DNA from: Thermoleophilaceae bacterium
GTDB taxonomy: Bacteria; Actinomycetota; Thermoleophilia; Solirubrobacterales; Thermoleophilaceae
Reading direction: 5' to 3'
DNA: 64,000 nt
NCBI GenBank assembly: GCA_036378175.1
Contig: DASUWY010000076.1
Span: 1 to 64,000, forward strand
The notes below the pieces were generated by a model, which saw nothing but the letters and a program-made list of their open reading frames with translations, was not told the origin of the DNA and searched no databases. Shown one piece after another: positions 51,312 through 59,978 of this stretch; position 1 is the stretch's first letter; each line of letters starts with the position of its first letter. Position numbers and translations under genes: made by a program.

Positions 51312-51581
51312 TTACGACTGAACGAGAATCGAGATCGTTTCCGGAAGGACGGTGTCGTGCTCCATCGCGTCCACCAGCTCGGGCGACGGGCTCGCCAGCG
51401 CCGCCATCATCACGTCGAGGTCGGCGACATCCATCAGAACCGCCACCTGCTGCGGGTTCTGCTGGCTCACGAATGTGCGGATGTTGCTGGCGCCGAGCGA
51501 CCCCAAAACCTCCTCGCGCCTCGCCGAGGAAAGCCAGTGCTCCGTGTCCTCCACCTCATGATGGGCGATCACCGTCGGCAT
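51312..51581 (-). CDS. Small hypothetical protein with a ferredoxin-like fold (DUF3764-like, tentative)
   Basis: The 89-residue protein alternates strand and helix (PTVIAHHEVEDTEHWLSS, RTFVSQQNPQQVAVLMDVADLDVMMAALAS) as in dimeric alpha/beta-barrel or ferredoxin-like proteins. There is no signal peptide or catalytic motif. It begins divergently from the gene at 51817 across a 235-base gap that contains a perfect 20-bp palindrome. Confidence 0.68.
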   Translation of the reverse strand: MPTVIAHHEVEDTEHWLSSARREEVLGSLGASNIRTFVSQQNPQQVAVLMDVADLDVMMAALASPSPELVDAMEHDTVLPETISILVQS

Positions 51582-51707
51582 GAGTGCTCCTCTCCTAATG
51601 GCACCCGAAGATCTGCTGGTGGCGCGACTCTACGGTCCAGCGCCGCCGCGGGCAAGCCACCCATCGACAGCCCGCCCGAATCGCGCGGCGAATCGCACGG
51701 GGGATTG

Positions 51708-51756
51708 CATGCGTTGGGACTTAACCGTGTATATCGCGGTTAAGTCCCAACGCATG
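51708..51756. repeat. Perfect 20-bp palindrome with 9-base loop in a 235-base divergent gap
   Basis: CATGCGTTGGGACTTAACCG (51708–51727) is exactly complementary to 51737–51756 around TGTATATCG. The rest of the 51582–51816 gap shows no ORF. The A/T-rich core is unusual for this genome. The loop contains GTATAT, also found in the loop of the hairpin at 22458–22504. It could be an operator, a terminator for read-through from either side, or a mobile-element remnant. Confidence 0.8.
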
Positions 51757-51804
51757 AGCTGGACGGCTTTAGATTTCGGCCGCAGGCGTCCTTGACCGCC
51801 GGGT

Positions 51805-51810
51805 TACCGT
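51805..51810 (+). promoter_or_regulatory. -10 box for a leaderless gene
   Basis: TACCGT is followed after 6 bases by GTG 51817, so the transcript of the hypothetical gene probably begins at its start codon. Confidence 0.4.
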
Positions 51811-51816
51811 GGAGGT

Positions 51817-52224
51817 GTGAGGAGTCGCCTGATCGCCTGCCGGTATCCCAGCGCGGAGGTGGCGGTCGAGTCGTGGGAACGGCTGTCGGGGCACTTTGCG
51901 TCCGCCAGGGCGGCCGGGATCGCGACGATGCGCTGCATCGGCACGAGCGACGGCGGCGAGACGCACATGGTGGTGGCGGCCGCGCTCAGCGAGGAGGACG
52001 CGGAGGTGCTCGAGCTGGCTCCGTGGGGCGACGACGGCGAACGCTGCGAGGAGGACATTCCCGAGCTGATCGCGCGCCGCTTGTACGCCCGCGCGGCGCG
52101 CAACGCCGCGGCGCTCGTGCGTGAGGGGCAGTCCGGCACGTTCACCACGCGCCGCCCGAAGGGCTCGCGCCTGGTGTTCGACTCCAACGGCTCCTACGGG
52201 CCGGAGCGCCGCCTCTACGGCTAA
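51817..52224 (+). CDS. Hypothetical protein
   Basis: The 135-residue protein has no recognised domain. It starts MRSRLIACRYPSAEVAVESW, has a possible alpha/beta core (MRCIGTSDGGETHMVVAAALSEEDAEVLELAPWGDDG) and a basic C-terminal part (RRPKGSRLVFDSNGSYGPERRLYG). GTG 51817 is chosen because of the TACCGT box 6 bases upstream. An overlapping frame starting at 51792 is mostly low-complexity Arg/Gly and is rejected. Confidence 0.62.
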   Translation: MRSRLIACRYPSAEVAVESWERLSGHFASARAAGIATMRCIGTSDGGETHMVVAAALSEEDAEVLELAPWGDDGERCEEDIPELIARRLYARAARNAAALVREGQSGTFTTRRPKGSRLVFDSNGSYGPERRLYG

Positions 52225-52288
52225 CTGGCGGGCTGCCCGGCGGCGCCCGACGGGCCTGCAAGAAGCTTTGAGCCGAGTGGTACGAGAA

Positions 52289-52313
52289 GCGGCCGGGCGC
52301 GTGGCCCGGCCGC
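52289..52313. terminator. Bidirectional hairpin terminator
   Basis: GCGGCCGGGC (52289–52298) pairs perfectly with GCCCGGCCGC (52304–52313) around GCGTG. It lies between the convergent hypothetical gene and the oxidoreductase gene. Confidence 0.72.
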
Positions 52314-52339
52314 TCCAGGACAGGCTCCGAAGGGCGCGC

Positions 52340-53758
52340 TCAGGCGCCCGAGGAGGGTGCGATGTTCTGGTTGAGGCGGAACAGGTTGGTGGGGTCATAG
52401 CGGTCCTTGAGCGCCACCAGCCGGTCGTACTTCTCCTGGCCGTACGCCTCCTTCAGCCGGTCGTCGCCGGCGCTCATGAAGTTGGTGTACGTCCCGGAGA
52501 CCGTGTAGGGATCGAGGGCGTCGTAGGAGTCACGCGCCCACTGCACCGCCGCGTCGAACCCGTTCGAGTCCGGCGTCCGGCCGAGGATGTTCAGGACGAA
52601 CTCCGCGCTGCGGTTGCCGAACGCTGTCTCCGAGTCCGGCACCCGCGCCACGGCGCCGCCGAAGTGGTGCACGTGGATCTCGCACATCGGCGAGCTCATG
52701 CGTTCGTGCTGGTTCACCATTGTCTCGATCGAGGCATCCGTGATCTCCTCCATGAAGCCGGCCTTGAAGTAGTTGCTTCCGCCGGCGGGGTAGAGGGCGT
52801 CGAGCAGGCTCTGCATGGCCACGTAGGGGATGGGGCCCATGAGGTCCGCCACCGGGTCGCCCAGTTCGCGCATCGGCGCGAGCACGCGCTCGCCCTCCGC
52901 CACGGGGCCCGCGTACACGCCCACGAGCACGCAGACGGGCTTGCCGTGGATCTCCTCCGGCAGGAACGGCGCCGGGGGCGCGTTGGTGAGGTTGAGCAGG
53001 GTGGTGGCCTCATCGGGCAGGCTGCTCGTGAACTCGCGGAAGAAGCGCAGGATCTCCGGCGCGCGCTCGCCGCGATAGAAGACCGGCCCCGCCATCAGCA
53101 CGGGCCCGACCTGGTGAAGCCGGTACTCGAAGTTGGTGACGATGCCGAAGTTGCCGCCGCCGCCGCGGAGGCCCCAGAACAGCTCGGGGTTCTCGTTGGC
53201 GCTGGCGTGCACGAGCTCGCCCTCGGCGGTCACGAGGTCGGCCGAGATGAGGTTGTCGGCGGTGAGGCCGTACGAGCGCATCAGCCAGCCGATGCCGCCG
53301 CCGAGCGTGAAGCCGGCGATGCCGGTGGTGGAGATGAGTCCGCCCGTGGTTGCGAGCCCGAACGCCTGCGTCTCGTGGTCGAACTCGGACCACGTGAGGC
53401 CGGCCTGCGCCTGCGCAGTCTGCGCCTGCGGGTCCACTCGAATGCCCTTCATGCCGCCGAGGTCGATCACTATCCCGCCGTCGACGGTGGAGAAGCCCGG
53501 CAGGCTGTGCTTGCCGCCGCGGACCGCCACGAGCAGGTCCTGGCTGCGTGCGAACTCCACCGCCTGGCGGACGTCCGCCACACCCGCGCAGCGAACGATC
53601 GCCGCCGGGTGCTTGTCGATCGGGCCGTTCCACACCGCGCGGGCCTCGTCGTAGCGGGGGTCCGACGGGCGGATCAGCTCGCCGCGCAGCGATTCCTCGA
53701 GCTCCTGAAGCGAGGCATCGCCCACCACGCCGTGTGCGCTTGTCTCGTGAACTGACAT
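52340..53758 (-). CDS. FAD-binding oxidoreductase, berberine-bridge (BBE) family
   Basis: The 472-residue flavoprotein has the PCMH-type FAD domain: PAAIVRCAGVADVRQAVEFAR, VRGGKHSLPGF with the His that usually binds FAD covalently, GIAGFTLGGGIGWLMRSYGLTADNL and FWGLRGGGGNFGIVTNFEYRL (read in segments), and a C-terminal BBE motif ending YDPTNLFRLNQNI. The second covalent Cys seen in true berberine enzymes is Thr/Gly here, so attachment is likely through His only. No signal peptide. Substrates may be sugars or secondary metabolites. It lies 48 bases downstream of the BTAD/NB-ARC regulator and probably belongs to its regulon. The start has AAAGGAGG 7 bases upstream. Confidence 0.93.
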   Translation of the reverse strand: MSVHETSAHGVVGDASLQELEESLRGELIRPSDPRYDEARAVWNGPIDKHPAAIVRCAGVADVRQAVEFARSQDLLVAVRGGKHSLPGFSTVDGGIVIDLGGMKGIRVDPQAQTAQAQAGLTWSEFDHETQAFGLATTGGLISTTGIAGFTLGGGIGWLMRSYGLTADNLISADLVTAEGELVHASANENPELFWGLRGGGGNFGIVTNFEYRLHQVGPVLMAGPVFYRGERAPEILRFFREFTSSLPDEATTLLNLTNAPPAPFLPEEIHGKPVCVLVGVYAGPVAEGERVLAPMRELGDPVADLMGPIPYVAMQSLLDALYPAGGSNYFKAGFMEEITDASIETMVNQHERMSSPMCEIHVHHFGGAVARVPDSETAFGNRSAEFVLNILGRTPDSNGFDAAVQWARDSYDALDPYTVSGTYTNFMSAGDDRLKEAYGQEKYDRLVALKDRYDPTNLFRLNQNIAPSSGA

Positions 53759-53806
53759 TCCTGTTCCTCCTTTGGGGGTACGCCGGGGGAACCTAAGCCG
53801 GGGCGC

Positions 53807-56800
53807 TTAGCGGGCTCTTAGCGCTCCCTTAATCAGCTCCAGGCCTGCGGAATCGCCAAGTTCCTCGAACATCGCGCGGGCACTCTCCCGCCGCAGAGCG
53901 GCCTCTTCCGGGCCCCCCAGCTCATCGAGCGCGTCAGCGAGCATCAGACACATCCACGCGCACGCGCGCACCAGGTTCTGGCGCTCCCAGAACGGGAGGC
54001 TCTGCTCGAGCAGCGCACGTCCCTCTTCGAGGTTGCCCAGCGAAAGCTCGAGATTCGCGAGGTTGAGCAGCGCTCCGCCTTGGCCGGGACCGTCGTCGGT
54101 GCGCTCGAACAGCCCGCGGCTTTCCGACAGCAGCAGCCGGCCACGCTCGATGTCGCCGGAAGCGGCGGCCAGCAGCCCGAGGTTGCCGAGCGTGACGCCG
54201 GTGCCGCGGCGATCCCCGAGGTCGCGGCGGATCGCTAGCGCCTCGTCGAGCCATTCCCGCGCGAGCGCGTGGTCGCCGCTGGTCCGGCCGAGGTTGCCGA
54301 GCTGGTTGAGCGCGAGCGCCATTCCCGCGACGTCACCCAACTCGCGGAAGAGGGCGAGCGCGCGGTCGAGAGGCTCGCGCGCCGCGTCCGGCCTGCCCAT
54401 GCTGCGCAGGGCGAACGCCTGGTTGCACAGCACGTAGCCGAGCGCGAGGCTCGCGGGCACCGGCCTGAAGAGGAGCAGCGTCTCCTCGAAGTAGATGCGC
54501 GGCCGCCCATTTGCGTCGTCGAGCACGACGAGTCCGAGGGTGGTGGCCGGAAACACCTCCGAATCGTCGCCCTCCACGCCGTCGAGCAGGCGCTCCGCCT
54601 CCGCCAGCAGCCCGCTTGCCTCGGCGTGGCGGCTGCGTGTGGACTCGAGCAGCGCGCGCTCGTGGGCCACCGACGCTGAGAGGAAGCGGTCCCCCGTCTG
54701 CAGGGCGATGGCCTGCGCCTGGTCCAGGTGCGTCTGAGACGAGCCCGGATCGAGCGTGAGCAGGTAGTAGCCCATGCGAAGGAGCGCCTGCGCGATCAGC
54801 CGCGGGTCCCCGAGCTCGCGCCGGATCGCGATCGCCTCGGCTCCACGATCGAGATGCTGGGGAAGGTCGCCGAGCCGTACGTGCAGCGCCATGAGAGCGA
54901 GCAGCCCCTCCGCTCGCAGCTCGTTCCGCTCCGGCGCGCAGTCGAGCGCCGCCTCGAGCCCGCGGGCCCCCTCGGCGAAGTGCGAGCGCACGAGCCACCA
55001 TGGCCAGAGCGCCACCGCCAGCCGCAGCGCCGCCCCGGGATCGCTCCGCAGTGCCGTGGCGAGGGCCGCCCGCAGGTTTCCGTCCTCCGCGTCGAGTCGA
55101 GGCGAGAGCCCGCCGGTGATCGCGCGCGTGAGCGGCGGCACGTGCCCCACCGCGAAGCGCTCGTACCACTCGAGGTGGCGGCGCTCGAATTCGCCCGTCT
55201 CCTCAGCGCCGGCAAGCTGCTCGGAGGCGAACTGCCGCAGCGTCTCGAGCAGCCGGTAGCGGGGTTGGCCGGCGAAGTGGTCCACCGCCACGAGCGACTT
55301 GTCCACGAGTCTGCTGAGCAGGTCGAGCACCTGGAGCTCGTCGAGGTCGTCCGAGGCGCAGATGCTCTCCGCGGCGTCGAGGGCATAGCTGCCGGAGAAC
55401 ACGGCGAGCCGCCGGAAGAGCACGCGTTCCTCGTGCGTGAGCAGGTCGTGGCTCCAGGCGAGCGTCGCGCGCAGAGTCTGCTGGCGGGTGAGAGCGGTCC
55501 TGCTTCCCGCGGCGAGCAGTTGCAGCGAGTCGCCGAGGCGCTCGGCGATCTGCTGCGGCGACAGCACACTCGCCCGCGCCGCGGCCAGCTCGAGCGCCAG
55601 GGGCATGCCGTCGAGCCGCGTGCAGATCTCCGCGATCGCGCGCGTGTTCTCGCCACCCGGATCGAAGCCGGGCGCCACCTCAGCCGCGCGCTCGCAGAAC
55701 AGCCGGCCGGCCTCGCAGCGCAGCAGCTGTTCCTCGCTGATCCCGTGCGCTGATCCCGGCAGCGACAGCGACGGCACGCGCCACGCAAGCTCGCCAGGAA
55801 CGTGCAGCGGCTCGCGGCTCGTGGCGAGCACCGTGAGGTCGGGGCACGAGCGCACCAGCTCGAGGGCCAGCCGCGCGCACGAGTCGATCAGGTGCTCGCA
55901 GTTGTCGAGCAGGAGCAGCAGCTTGCGCGCGGCTAGCTGCGTGGCGAGCGCGGTGGCGGGCGGTTGTCCAGCGCTCAGCTGAAGGCTGAGCGTCTGCGCC
56001 ACGGCATCGGACACGAGCGACTGGTCCTGCAGCGGGGCGAGGTCGACGAGCCACACGCCGTCGGGGAAGTCGCGCAAGCAGCCGCTTGCCGCCTCGGTGG
56101 CCAGGCGCGTCTTGCCGCAGCCGCCGGGCCCGGTGAGGGTCACGAGCCGCCCGCGCTCGAGCAGCCGCCACACCTCCGCCAGCTCACGTTCGCGCCCAAC
56201 GAAGCTCGTGAGGCGCAGCGGCAGGTTGTTGGGGCGTGGCGCCGCCACGGCATCGCGCGGCTGCCGCGGCTCGTCCTCCTCGGTGGCATCGAAGCCGCCG
56301 CTCAGGATCGACTGGTAGAGCTGTCGCGTCTCCGCGTCCGGGACGTCCTCGAACTCCCGCCGCAGCGCCTGGCGCAGGCGCTGGTACTGCGCGAGCGCCT
56401 CCTGGCGCCGGCCGCTGAGCGCGAACAACGTCATCAGGCGCCGGTGCGCGTCCTCGTGCAGCGGGTTCTCCACGAGCGCGCGCTGAAGCCAGCGCACGGC
56501 GGCCGCGCCGTCCCCAGCCTTCTGCTCGAGCGCGGCGAGTTCGATCAACAGCCCGATGCACTGTTCGCGCAGGGACTCCCGGCGAGCGGTGGTCCAGTCC
56601 TCGTAACGGTCCTCCGGCAGAAGCTCGCCCGCGTAGAGATCAATCGCGCTCTGGCACAGCGCGCGATCCCCGGACCCGGTCGCGGCGGCCGCGGCCCGCT
56701 CGAACTCCTCCACGTCCACCACGGCGTCGGACAGCACGAGAGCGTCGTCGCGCAGCTCGATCGCGGCCGCACCGTCCAGCCCTGCCGTCTCGAGCGCTCG

Positions 56801-57031
56801 GCGCGCGACATAGAGCGCTTGGTGCAGGTTGTTCGCCGCCGCGGCGGAGTCGCGATCCGGCCACAGGAGCTCGCTCGCCCGCTCTCTGTGAAGCCGCCGC
56901 TCAGGCGCGAGCGCGAGCAGCTTCACGAGGCTCTTCGCCTTGCGCAGGCGCCACACGCCCTCACTCACCGTCCGCTCGCCCGCGCCTGCGGAGAAGCCGC
57001 CGAGCAGCGAGATCCGAACGGGCGGAGGCAT
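53807..57031 (-). CDS. Large transcriptional regulator: BTAD + NB-ARC ATPase + TPR (AfsR/SARP-like)
   Basis: The 1074-residue protein starts with an OmpR-type winged helix (residues 1–100: LGGFSAGAGERTVSEGVWRLRKAKSLVKLLAL), then a BTAD helical domain (105–245: DVEEFERAA…LYAGELLPEDRYEDW). An AAA/NB-ARC module follows with Walker A GPGGCGKT at 301–308 and LLLLDNCEHLID near 392. C-terminal TPR-like repeats occupy residues 690–1060 (MALALNQLGNLGRTSGDHALAREWLDEALAI and similar). Such proteins are signal-integrating transcription factors, like AfsR. The likely target is the following BBE oxidoreductase gene. The start codon is followed upstream by a small inverted repeat. Confidence 0.93.
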   Translation of the reverse strand: MPPPVRISLLGGFSAGAGERTVSEGVWRLRKAKSLVKLLALAPERRLHRERASELLWPDRDSAAAANNLHQALYVARRALETAGLDGAAAIELRDDALVLSDAVVDVEEFERAAAAATGSGDRALCQSAIDLYAGELLPEDRYEDWTTARRESLREQCIGLLIELAALEQKAGDGAAAVRWLQRALVENPLHEDAHRRLMTLFALSGRRQEALAQYQRLRQALRREFEDVPDAETRQLYQSILSGGFDATEEDEPRQPRDAVAAPRPNNLPLRLTSFVGRERELAEVWRLLERGRLVTLTGPGGCGKTRLATEAASGCLRDFPDGVWLVDLAPLQDQSLVSDAVAQTLSLQLSAGQPPATALATQLAARKLLLLLDNCEHLIDSCARLALELVRSCPDLTVLATSREPLHVPGELAWRVPSLSLPGSAHGISEEQLLRCEAGRLFCERAAEVAPGFDPGGENTRAIAEICTRLDGMPLALELAAARASVLSPQQIAERLGDSLQLLAAGSRTALTRQQTLRATLAWSHDLLTHEERVLFRRLAVFSGSYALDAAESICASDDLDELQVLDLLSRLVDKSLVAVDHFAGQPRYRLLETLRQFASEQLAGAEETGEFERRHLEWYERFAVGHVPPLTRAITGGLSPRLDAEDGNLRAALATALRSDPGAALRLAVALWPWWLVRSHFAEGARGLEAALDCAPERNELRAEGLLALMALHVRLGDLPQHLDRGAEAIAIRRELGDPRLIAQALLRMGYYLLTLDPGSSQTHLDQAQAIALQTGDRFLSASVAHERALLESTRSRHAEASGLLAEAERLLDGVEGDDSEVFPATTLGLVVLDDANGRPRIYFEETLLLFRPVPASLALGYVLCNQAFALRSMGRPDAAREPLDRALALFRELGDVAGMALALNQLGNLGRTSGDHALAREWLDEALAIRRDLGDRRGTGVTLGNLGLLAAASGDIERGRLLLSESRGLFERTDDGPGQGGALLNLANLELSLGNLEEGRALLEQSLPFWERQNLVRACAWMCLMLADALDELGGPEEAALRRESARAMFEELGDSAGLELIKGALRAR

Positions 57032-57047
57032 GGCTCGTTTTCGAGCC
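57032..57047. promoter_or_regulatory. Inverted repeat at the regulator's start
   Basis: GGCTCG-TTTT-CGAGCC lies directly before the regulator's ATG (minus strand). A TAGGCT box overlaps its upstream arm (57044–57049). The site could be an autoregulatory operator or a 5' leader hairpin. Confidence 0.45.
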
Positions 57048-57090
57048 TAACCCGGCCCCGCGACCAGGCGCAACCGCCGGGCGAGGCGCG

Positions 57091-57657
57091 CTACAGCGGA
57101 ATTTCCCAGAGCGGGAACCAGCGCTCGAGCTCCTGCTCCATCGGTAGCTCTGGACCGATCTGTGCCTTCAGCCGCAGCTCGTGCTCGGTATCGCGGGACT
57201 TGTTGCCCGTCGGCACGAACGGGTAGTAGGCGCCGCGCTTGAAGTTGTAGATGAAGTAGAGCGGCTTGCCGCTGTCCTCGAACGAGAACACCGCGCACAG
57301 GAGCCGGTCGCCGTAGCCGCCGCCCTCGAGGTTGCTCGACACCACGTTGAGCGACACCACGAGGTCCTCGAACTCCTCGTCCCGCAGGATGATCCAGTGG
57401 TAGCCGAACTCGTCGTCCTTCGACTCCACGGTCGTGCCCGTGTCCTTCGCCGCGCTGCGCAGCAGGTCGTCGGTGTCCTTCACGATCGAGTTGAAGTCCG
57501 CCGTGGCAAGCGGCTGGAACACGATTCCGGCGGCGTTGCGGTGCTTGAGACCCACCGACGTCTCGAGGGTGATGTACGCCGTGCTCATGGCGAACAGCCG
57601 GTCGCGCGCCGGCAGCTTGACCTTGGTGCGCCCGAGGATCGAGTCGAGCAGACCCAA
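57091..57657 (-). CDS. pspAB: PspA-associated protein PspAB
   Basis: The 188-residue protein matches the PspAB family: MGLLDSILGRTKVKLPARDRLFAMSTAYITLE at the N-terminus (segments), a middle region DEFGYHWIILRDEEFEDLV, and the C-terminal KRGAYYPFVPTGNKSRDTEHELRLKAQI with PMEQELERWFPLWEIP. It lies 3 bases from htpX on the same strand and is its downstream operon partner, the arrangement known from actinobacteria. With PspA–PspAA at 50.2 kb it completes the Psp set of this region. Confidence 0.88.
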   Translation of the reverse strand: MGLLDSILGRTKVKLPARDRLFAMSTAYITLETSVGLKHRNAAGIVFQPLATADFNSIVKDTDDLLRSAAKDTGTTVESKDDEFGYHWIILRDEEFEDLVVSLNVVSSNLEGGGYGDRLLCAVFSFEDSGKPLYFIYNFKRGAYYPFVPTGNKSRDTEHELRLKAQIGPELPMEQELERWFPLWEIPL

Positions 57658-57660
57658 GGC

Positions 57661-58578
57661 CTAGGCGGCGGCCGCCGCGGTGCCCTGGAGCTGCGCCTCG
57701 TACTGCTGGAGGCGCGCGATCCTCGCCTCCATCGGCGGGTGCGTGGCAAACAGCGTGGCCACCGACTGCTTCACGCTCGTCGGCACGATGAAGAACGCGT
57801 TCATCCGGCCCACCTGGCGGAGGTCCTGATCGGGCACGCGCTGCATGGCGCCCGAGAGCTTCATCAGCGCGGACGCGAGCGCGCTCGGACGGCCGGTGAT
57901 GATCGCCGCGCCGCGGTCGGCGCCGAACTCGCGATAGCGCGAGAGGGCGAGCATCAGGAAGAACGAGATCACGTAGACGGCGAATGACACGAGCAGCACG
58001 ACCGCGAAGCCGGGCCCGTTGTCGTCATCGTTGCCGCCGAAGCCGCCGCCGAAGAAGAAGCCGAACTGCGTGATCATCGCGGCGACGGAGGCGAAGAAGC
58101 TCGCCAGCGTCATCACGAGCACGTCGCGGTTCTTCACGTGCGTGAGCTCGTGCGCCATCACGCCCTCGAGCTCGTGCGGCTCGAGCACGTTCATGATGCC
58201 GGTGGTGGCGCACACCACCGCGTTCTTCTGGGAGCGGCCCATCGCGAACGCGTTGGGCACGTCCGTGTCGGCCACGGCGATCTTCGGCTTGGGCAGGTCA
58301 GCCTGGATGCAGAGGCGCTCGATCATCGCGTGAAGGCCCGGAGCCTGATCCGGTCCGACGACCTTCGCCCCCATCGCGGCGAGCGCCAGCTTGTCCGAGA
58401 AGAAGAGCTGCGCGAGCGACAGCGCGCCGATGATGACGACCATCGTGACCACCCCGGCGCCGGCCGCGAGCAGCACGGCGATGAACACCACGTAGAGGGC
58501 CCCGAGGAGGAACATCGTGAGGAGCATCCGGGCCTGAAGACCGGTATCGCGACCGAATTGCGCGCGCTGGCGAGCCAT
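57661..58578 (-). CDS. htpX: HtpX-like M48 family membrane metalloprotease
   Basis: The 305-residue zinc protease has two N-terminal membrane helices (residues 17–60), HELTH at 143–147 with the zinc ligands, and a later Glu in FGADRGAAIITGRP. Two further helices flank residues 155–210. It degrades misfolded membrane proteins. ATG 58578 is preferred to ATG 58602 because TAGAAT ends 10 bases before it and the family N-terminus (MARQRAQFGRDTGLQARMLL) begins there. It is co-directional with pspAB, which starts 3 bases after its stop. The divergent M23 gene lies 200 bases away. Confidence 0.93.
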   Translation of the reverse strand: MARQRAQFGRDTGLQARMLLTMFLLGALYVVFIAVLLAAGAGVVTMVVIIGALSLAQLFFSDKLALAAMGAKVVGPDQAPGLHAMIERLCIQADLPKPKIAVADTDVPNAFAMGRSQKNAVVCATTGIMNVLEPHELEGVMAHELTHVKNRDVLVMTLASFFASVAAMITQFGFFFGGGFGGNDDDNGPGFAVVLLVSFAVYVISFFLMLALSRYREFGADRGAAIITGRPSALASALMKLSGAMQRVPDQDLRQVGRMNAFFIVPTSVKQSVATLFATHPPMEARIARLQQYEAQLQGTAAAAA

Positions 58579-58654
58579 GGTCTGTTCGATTCTAGACGGC
58601 ATTCTGCTGGGAGCCGCCGCGCTTAGAGGACGCTTAAGTTGACCGCTTGCAAGA

Positions 58655-58671
58655 CTGCTTGCAGCAAGCAG
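58655..58671. promoter_or_regulatory. Inverted repeat in the htpX–M23 divergent region
   Basis: CTGCTTG-CAG-CAAGCAG lies in the 200-base gap between the divergent htpX and M23 peptidase genes. A TGaTAGGGT extended -10 (58707–58715 region) and an A-rich leader follow on the plus side. The rest of the gap shows no ORF. Confidence 0.45.
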
Positions 58672-58778
58672 GAAAACCGGCGCCGGCGGCCTGCTCGTTC
58701 AGGCCAGCGTGATAGGGTCGCCGCCGTGCCCGCTGCAGAAATCCCTGCATAACGCGGGTAAACGGGGCGAATTTACGG

Positions 58779-59954
58779 ATGAGAAAGAGCTTCTGGCTTC
58801 CTCTGACGCTGACGCTTGCGGCGTTCCTTCTGCTGCCCATGCCGGGCATGTCGGCGTCGCTCTCCACGCGCATCCAGCACCAGCGCGCGAAGGTCGCGGC
58901 CAAGCTCCACCACGAGGGCGTCCTCACCACGACGATCTCGACGTTCAACGACCGGATCCGCAACCTGCAGGGAACGATCCGCGGCCTGCAGCAGCGCGAG
59001 GAGCGCATCCAGTCGACGCTCGACCAGAAGCGCGCTGAGCTGGCGCAGATCCAGAACCGCCTTCAGGTGGCGCGCGACAGGCTGGCGCGCCTGCGCGCGC
59101 GGCTCGCGCTCGCGATGAACCAGCTTGCCGCGCGGCTGGTGGACGAGTACGAGTCCGACCAGCCGGACATGGTCACCGTGATCCTCGAGTCCCACGGCTT
59201 CGACGACCTGCTCACGAAGGCTGACTTCATGCAGCGCATCTCTCGCCAGGACCAGCAGGTGGTGGGCGTGGTGAAGGTGCTCAAGGCGCAGACCGCCAAG
59301 CAGGCCGCGGAGCTGGCCGTGCTGGAGCGGAAGGCGCAGGACGCCGCCAACGCGATCCTCGCGCAGCGCAACGCCGTGGCGGCGTCGAAGGGCAAGCTCG
59401 TGAGCAGCCGCAACGCGCTGCAGCGCGCGCGCAACGGGCGGCAGGCGGTGCTCGCGCGCGTGCGCTCGAGCCGCGTGCACGCGCAGGAGGACCTCAAGTC
59501 GCTTCTCGCTCAGCAGGCGCGCATCCAGAACCAGCTTCAGAACGCCGCGCCGGGTGCCTTCAACGGCCCGGTGAAGCCCGGCTCGGGCCAGCTGATCTGG
59601 CCGGTGAACGGACCGATCACGTCGCCCTTCTGCGAGCGGCGCGCCTGGGAGGCCTGTCACCCGGGCATCGACATCGGCGTGCCGAGCGGCACGCCCATCC
59701 ACGCCGCCGATTCCGGCCGCGTGACGATTGCCGGCTGGGAGGGTGGCTACGGCAACTACACGTGCATCCAGCACACGGCCACCATGTCCACCTGCTACGG
59801 GCACCAGGAACGGATCCTGGTGCACGTGGGGCAGGGCGTGTCCCAGGGCCAGGTGATCGGGCTCAGCGACTGCACGGGCCTCTGCTTCGGGCCGCACCTG
59901 CACTTCGAGGTGCGCATCAACGGCGCCGTGGTCAACCCGCTGAACTACCTGTAG
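58779..59954 (+). CDS. M23 (LytM/EnvC-like) peptidoglycan peptidase with coiled-coil N-terminus
   Basis: The 391-residue protein has a signal peptide or membrane anchor (residues 1–27: SFWLPLTLTLAAFLLLPMPGMSA), long coiled coils (40–130, 165–260), and a C-terminal LytM domain with HPGIDIG (H294, D298) and HLHFE (H373, H375), the zinc ligands. CTGLCFG adds an unusual Cys pair just before the last motif. EnvC-like members activate or perform septal wall cleavage. It is separately promoted, divergent from htpX. Its 5' leader was searched by eye for a c-di-AMP riboswitch and none was recognised. Confidence 0.94.
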   Translation: MRKSFWLPLTLTLAAFLLLPMPGMSASLSTRIQHQRAKVAAKLHHEGVLTTTISTFNDRIRNLQGTIRGLQQREERIQSTLDQKRAELAQIQNRLQVARDRLARLRARLALAMNQLAARLVDEYESDQPDMVTVILESHGFDDLLTKADFMQRISRQDQQVVGVVKVLKAQTAKQAAELAVLERKAQDAANAILAQRNAVAASKGKLVSSRNALQRARNGRQAVLARVRSSRVHAQEDLKSLLAQQARIQNQLQNAAPGAFNGPVKPGSGQLIWPVNGPITSPFCERRAWEACHPGIDIGVPSGTPIHAADSGRVTIAGWEGGYGNYTCIQHTATMSTCYGHQERILVHVGQGVSQGQVIGLSDCTGLCFGPHLHFEVRINGAVVNPLNYL

Positions 59955-59978
59955 GCCGGCTCGCTAGGGTCGGGCGCG

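Noticed and set aside
51792-52124. Plus-strand 110-codon ORF overlapping the hypothetical gene
   Set aside because: Arg/Gly-biased low complexity in a shifted frame; the 51817 frame has better composition and a start signal.
58579-58778. Possible c-di-AMP (ydaO) riboswitch before the M23 peptidase
   Set aside because: Actinobacterial wall hydrolases often carry it and disA is in the window, but the leader is short and I could not match the conserved ydaO core. An Infernal search with RF00379 would settle it.
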